A stretch of DNA of 64,000 bases from Gammaproteobacteria bacterium HGW-Gammaproteobacteria-11. GTDB lineage: Bacteria > Pseudomonadota > Gammaproteobacteria > Pseudomonadales > Pseudomonadaceae. The translations under genes were made by a program, and so were the position numbers. The stretch covers positions 248,001 to 312,000 of the forward strand of contig PGZJ01000002.1 of the NCBI GenBank assembly GCA_002840055.1. The letters run 5' to 3'. The notes beneath the pieces are model-generated. The model was not told the DNA's origin, did no database searches, and worked only from the letters and a program-made list of their open reading frames with translations. Positions 62,136 through 64,000 of this stretch are shown piece after piece. The stretch's first letter is position 1. Every line of letters starts with the position of its first letter.

Positions 62136-62816
62136 TCAGACCAGCGGTGCAATATCCAGATGGCTGGCAATCACTTCCGGCAGTGGCTGGGCCAACCAGG
62201 GCACCACGCCAAGACAGGGGGCCTTGAGCCGTTCCTTCAAGGTAGCCAGGTTCTCGGCAGCACGGTTCATCTGCGGATCAACCTGATTGGCCACCCAGCC
62301 AACCAGCTTCAAACCGTCGGCAGCAATGGCCTCAGCCGTCAACAAAGCATGGTTGATGCAACCTAGCTTCATACCGACCACCATGATCACCGGTACATTC
62401 AGGTTGCACGCCAGATCAGCCAGGGTCTGCTCGGCATTCAGTGGCACGCGCCAGCCGCCTGCGCCTTCCACCAGCGTCAGTTGCGCCTGATGCTGGAACA
62501 CCCGCTGGCAACCTGCCGCGAGCCGCTCAACCGTCAGCTCGACGCCCTCTTCCTGAGCGGCAATATGCGGGGCGATGGCCGCCTCAAGGCACAAGGGATT
62601 GATGTCATCGTAGGCCAGCGCCGGCTGACATTGGGCCTGCAGCGCAAGCGCATCGTCATTACGCAGCCCCTGCGGCGTTGATTCCGCGCCGGCGGCAACC
62701 GGCTTGACCGCAGCGGTACTCAGGCCACGCTGACGCGCCGCGTACAACAAGGCAGCAGCTATGGTGGTTTTGCCAATCTCGGTGTCGGTGCCGGTAACAA
62801 AATAACGCTGGTGCAT
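62136..62816 (-). CDS. bioD: Dethiobiotin synthetase
   Basis: A 226-residue ATPase: VTGTDTEIGKTTIAAALL (P-loop), AAVKPVAAG, VEGAGGWRVPLN. Forms dethiobiotin from DAPA, CO2 and ATP. Follows bioC by 1 base. Start ATG at 62816. Confidence 0.94.
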   Translation of the reverse strand: MHQRYFVTGTDTEIGKTTIAAALLYAARQRGLSTAAVKPVAAGAESTPQGLRNDDALALQAQCQPALAYDDINPLCLEAAIAPHIAAQEEGVELTVERLAAGCQRVFQHQAQLTLVEGAGGWRVPLNAEQTLADLACNLNVPVIMVVGMKLGCINHALLTAEAIAADGLKLVGWVANQVDPQMNRAAENLATLKERLKAPCLGVVPWLAQPLPEVIASHLDIAPLV

Positions 62817-62817
62817 G

Positions 62818-63606
62818 TCAGGCCTCCTTGAACATCAGAATATGCGCCACCTGGTAGGTAGCCGTCAGCCCGGCGGGCTGACGATAGGCTTCATAGGCCT
62901 CGGTCAAGGCCCGCAAGCGCGCCCGACCGGTCAAGCCGCCGGGGCGACCCGGATTCAGGTTGTGCGCACCCAGCGCCTTGAGCTCTCGGGTCAGGTCGCT
63001 CAACTGCGGGTAATGCAGTACATGGGACTCAATGTCGCAGTGCCAGCGGGCAAAGCCGGCAGCAGCCAGTTGGCTTTGCAGGGATGCCAGTGCGCTGAAA
63101 CGGTTGACGTGGACAAAGCCGTCTACCTGCTGCCAGGCCGCTTGCAGCTCATATAAACTGCCCTCGACCAAGGTAGTAAAAGCCAGGTAACCGCCAGGCC
63201 GCAGGCACCGTCGTGCTTCCGACAAGGCACGCGGCAGATCGGGGCACCACTGCAGCGCCAGGCTGGAAAACAGCAGATCCTGACTGGCATCGCGCAGCGG
63301 CAGCGCTTCGGCATCGGCAACCACCCAGTCGCCCTGCCCGGCCTGCTGGCTGCGGGCAAACTGCAGCATGCCTTCGGCCAGATCCAGGCCAATGACCGGC
63401 TGGGCAAAATGCATTTGTAACTGGCGGGTAAAATAGCCGGTACCGCATCCCAGGTCAGTGACTGCCCGGGGCTGCAGCTGCGCTGGAAGACGCGCCAACA
63501 AATTGCTACCAACCTGACGCTGGAAGGCCGCCGCCTGATCATAGCTGTGTGCGGCACGGCTGAATGAGGCAGCCACCTGCCCCTTGTCGATCTGCGCTTC
63601 AGTCAT
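62818..63606 (-). CDS. bioC: Malonyl-ACP O-methyltransferase BioC
   Basis: A 262-residue SAM methyltransferase: VTDLGCGTGYFTRQL (motif I), VVADAEALPLRDASQDLLFS and ARRCLRPGGYLAF. Methylates malonyl-ACP to start pimeloyl synthesis. ATG 63606 overlaps bioH's end by 8 bases; an ORF start at 63759 lies in bioH. Confidence 0.92.
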   Translation of the reverse strand: MTEAQIDKGQVAASFSRAAHSYDQAAAFQRQVGSNLLARLPAQLQPRAVTDLGCGTGYFTRQLQMHFAQPVIGLDLAEGMLQFARSQQAGQGDWVVADAEALPLRDASQDLLFSSLALQWCPDLPRALSEARRCLRPGGYLAFTTLVEGSLYELQAAWQQVDGFVHVNRFSALASLQSQLAAAGFARWHCDIESHVLHYPQLSDLTRELKALGAHNLNPGRPGGLTGRARLRALTEAYEAYRQPAGLTATYQVAHILMFKEA

Positions 63607-64000
63607 GTTCAGCAGCCAGAAAATCGCCAATCTGCTCAGCCAGCCACTGCGGATGCTCCAGCGGCAGAGCATGACTTGCCTGATCATTGATACGGATTCG
63701 GGCCCCGGGATTGAGTGCCTGCAAGGCTGGCGCAACGCCCACCGGCACCAGCGCATCACCAGCGGCCAGGCAATGCAGCATGGGCACAGTGCTGTGACTC
63801 AGGGCCCGGCGGTTATCCAGTACCGCCAACAGGGCCAGGGCATGCAGGCGCTGCTCTTCATCGGCATGGTCCCAGGGCATGGCTTTGCTCAGGCTGCGGG
63901 CCTGCTCGCTACCCTGACTGACCAGCAGGGCAAAGCGCTTGAGGCAACGTGGCTGATCCTGTCGCGCCGCCGCGTAAAAATCCTTGAATACCGCTTGAGG
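63599..64000 (-). CDS. bioH: Pimeloyl-ACP methyl ester esterase BioH, C-terminal part
   Basis: The frame is open to the right edge; the visible 133 residues run from PQAVFKDFYAAARQDQP to FLAAEHD. LHCLAAGDALVPVGVAP carries the catalytic Asp and NDQASHALPLEHPQWLAEQI the catalytic His of an alpha/beta hydrolase; the nucleophile Ser is outside the window. BioH releases pimeloyl-ACP from its methyl ester. First of the visible bioH-bioC-bioD run. Confidence 0.85.
   Translation of the reverse strand, partial: PQAVFKDFYAAARQDQPRCLKRFALLVSQGSEQARSLSKAMPWDHADEEQRLHALALLAVLDNRRALSHSTVPMLHCLAAGDALVPVGVAPALQALNPGARIRINDQASHALPLEHPQWLAEQIGDFLAAEHD

Overview
The window is a bacterial chromosome segment from a member of Pseudomonas sensu lato (Gammaproteobacteria). 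Support for this comes from the conserved gene order purL-mltF-tadA, cysD-cysNC, algW-hisC-hisD-hisG-murA-ibaG-mlaBCDEF | kdsD-kdsC-lptC-lptA-lptB-rpoN-hpf-ptsN-rapZ-ptsO, pmbA/darP and acyl-CoA dehydrogenase-bioD-bioC-bioH, and from Pseudomonas traits such as AlgW, the short-form HisG and the CysN-CysC fusion. No rRNA, tRNA or CRISPR was seen.

Layout. 1-3 kb: start of purT, then small housekeeping enzymes (DUF1289, gamma carbonic anhydrase-like, two Nudix hydrolases, L,D-transpeptidase, NIF3-like). 3-15 kb: a variable region with an LRR protein and a uridine-kinase-like ATPase, a BCCT osmolyte transporter, an exonuclease/CBS-nucleotidyltransferase pair, MAPEG, GFA and several small membrane or lipoprotein genes. 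15.2-18.6 kb: a two-gene module joining a 677-residue protein with a possible papain-like Cys/His/Asn triad to an ATP-grasp ligase. 18.8-22.9 kb: a patchwork (HIT protein, lipoprotein, membrane protein, Ada-like/SDR pair) punctuated by three related small palindromes.

23.0-29.2 kb is the most unusual part: an array of integron gene cassettes, all on the minus strand, separated by attC recombination sites of about 72-96 bp. It starts from an attI-like core near 29.23 kb, but no integron integrase is visible in the window (a CALIN-type array or a decayed integron). The cassettes encode a TIR-like protein with a small coiled-coil partner, a protein with an RX4H HEPN-type motif, a DUF6615-like protein, a two-TM SieB-like protein, a SAP-like protein and others. 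Several look like defence proteins. Two cassette genes are each exactly one base short, next to homopolymers.

29.7-64 kb is mostly core genome: purine synthesis (purL), cell-wall recycling (mltF), tRNA editing (tadA), sulfate assimilation (cysD, cysNC), periplasmic proteolysis (algW), histidine synthesis, murA, the Mla phospholipid transport operon, Kdo synthesis and LPS transport leading into rpoN and the nitrogen PTS, pmbA/darP, an acyl-CoA dehydrogenase, a SprA-type metalloprotease next to a small flagellar-rod-like protein, and biotin synthesis running off the right edge. Intergenic gaps of this core carry a family of imperfect hairpin repeats built from CAAGCTACAAGCGAC-like and CTGAAGGCTG-like units, and a 23S-IVS-type four-helix-bundle gene lies between cysD and cysNC.
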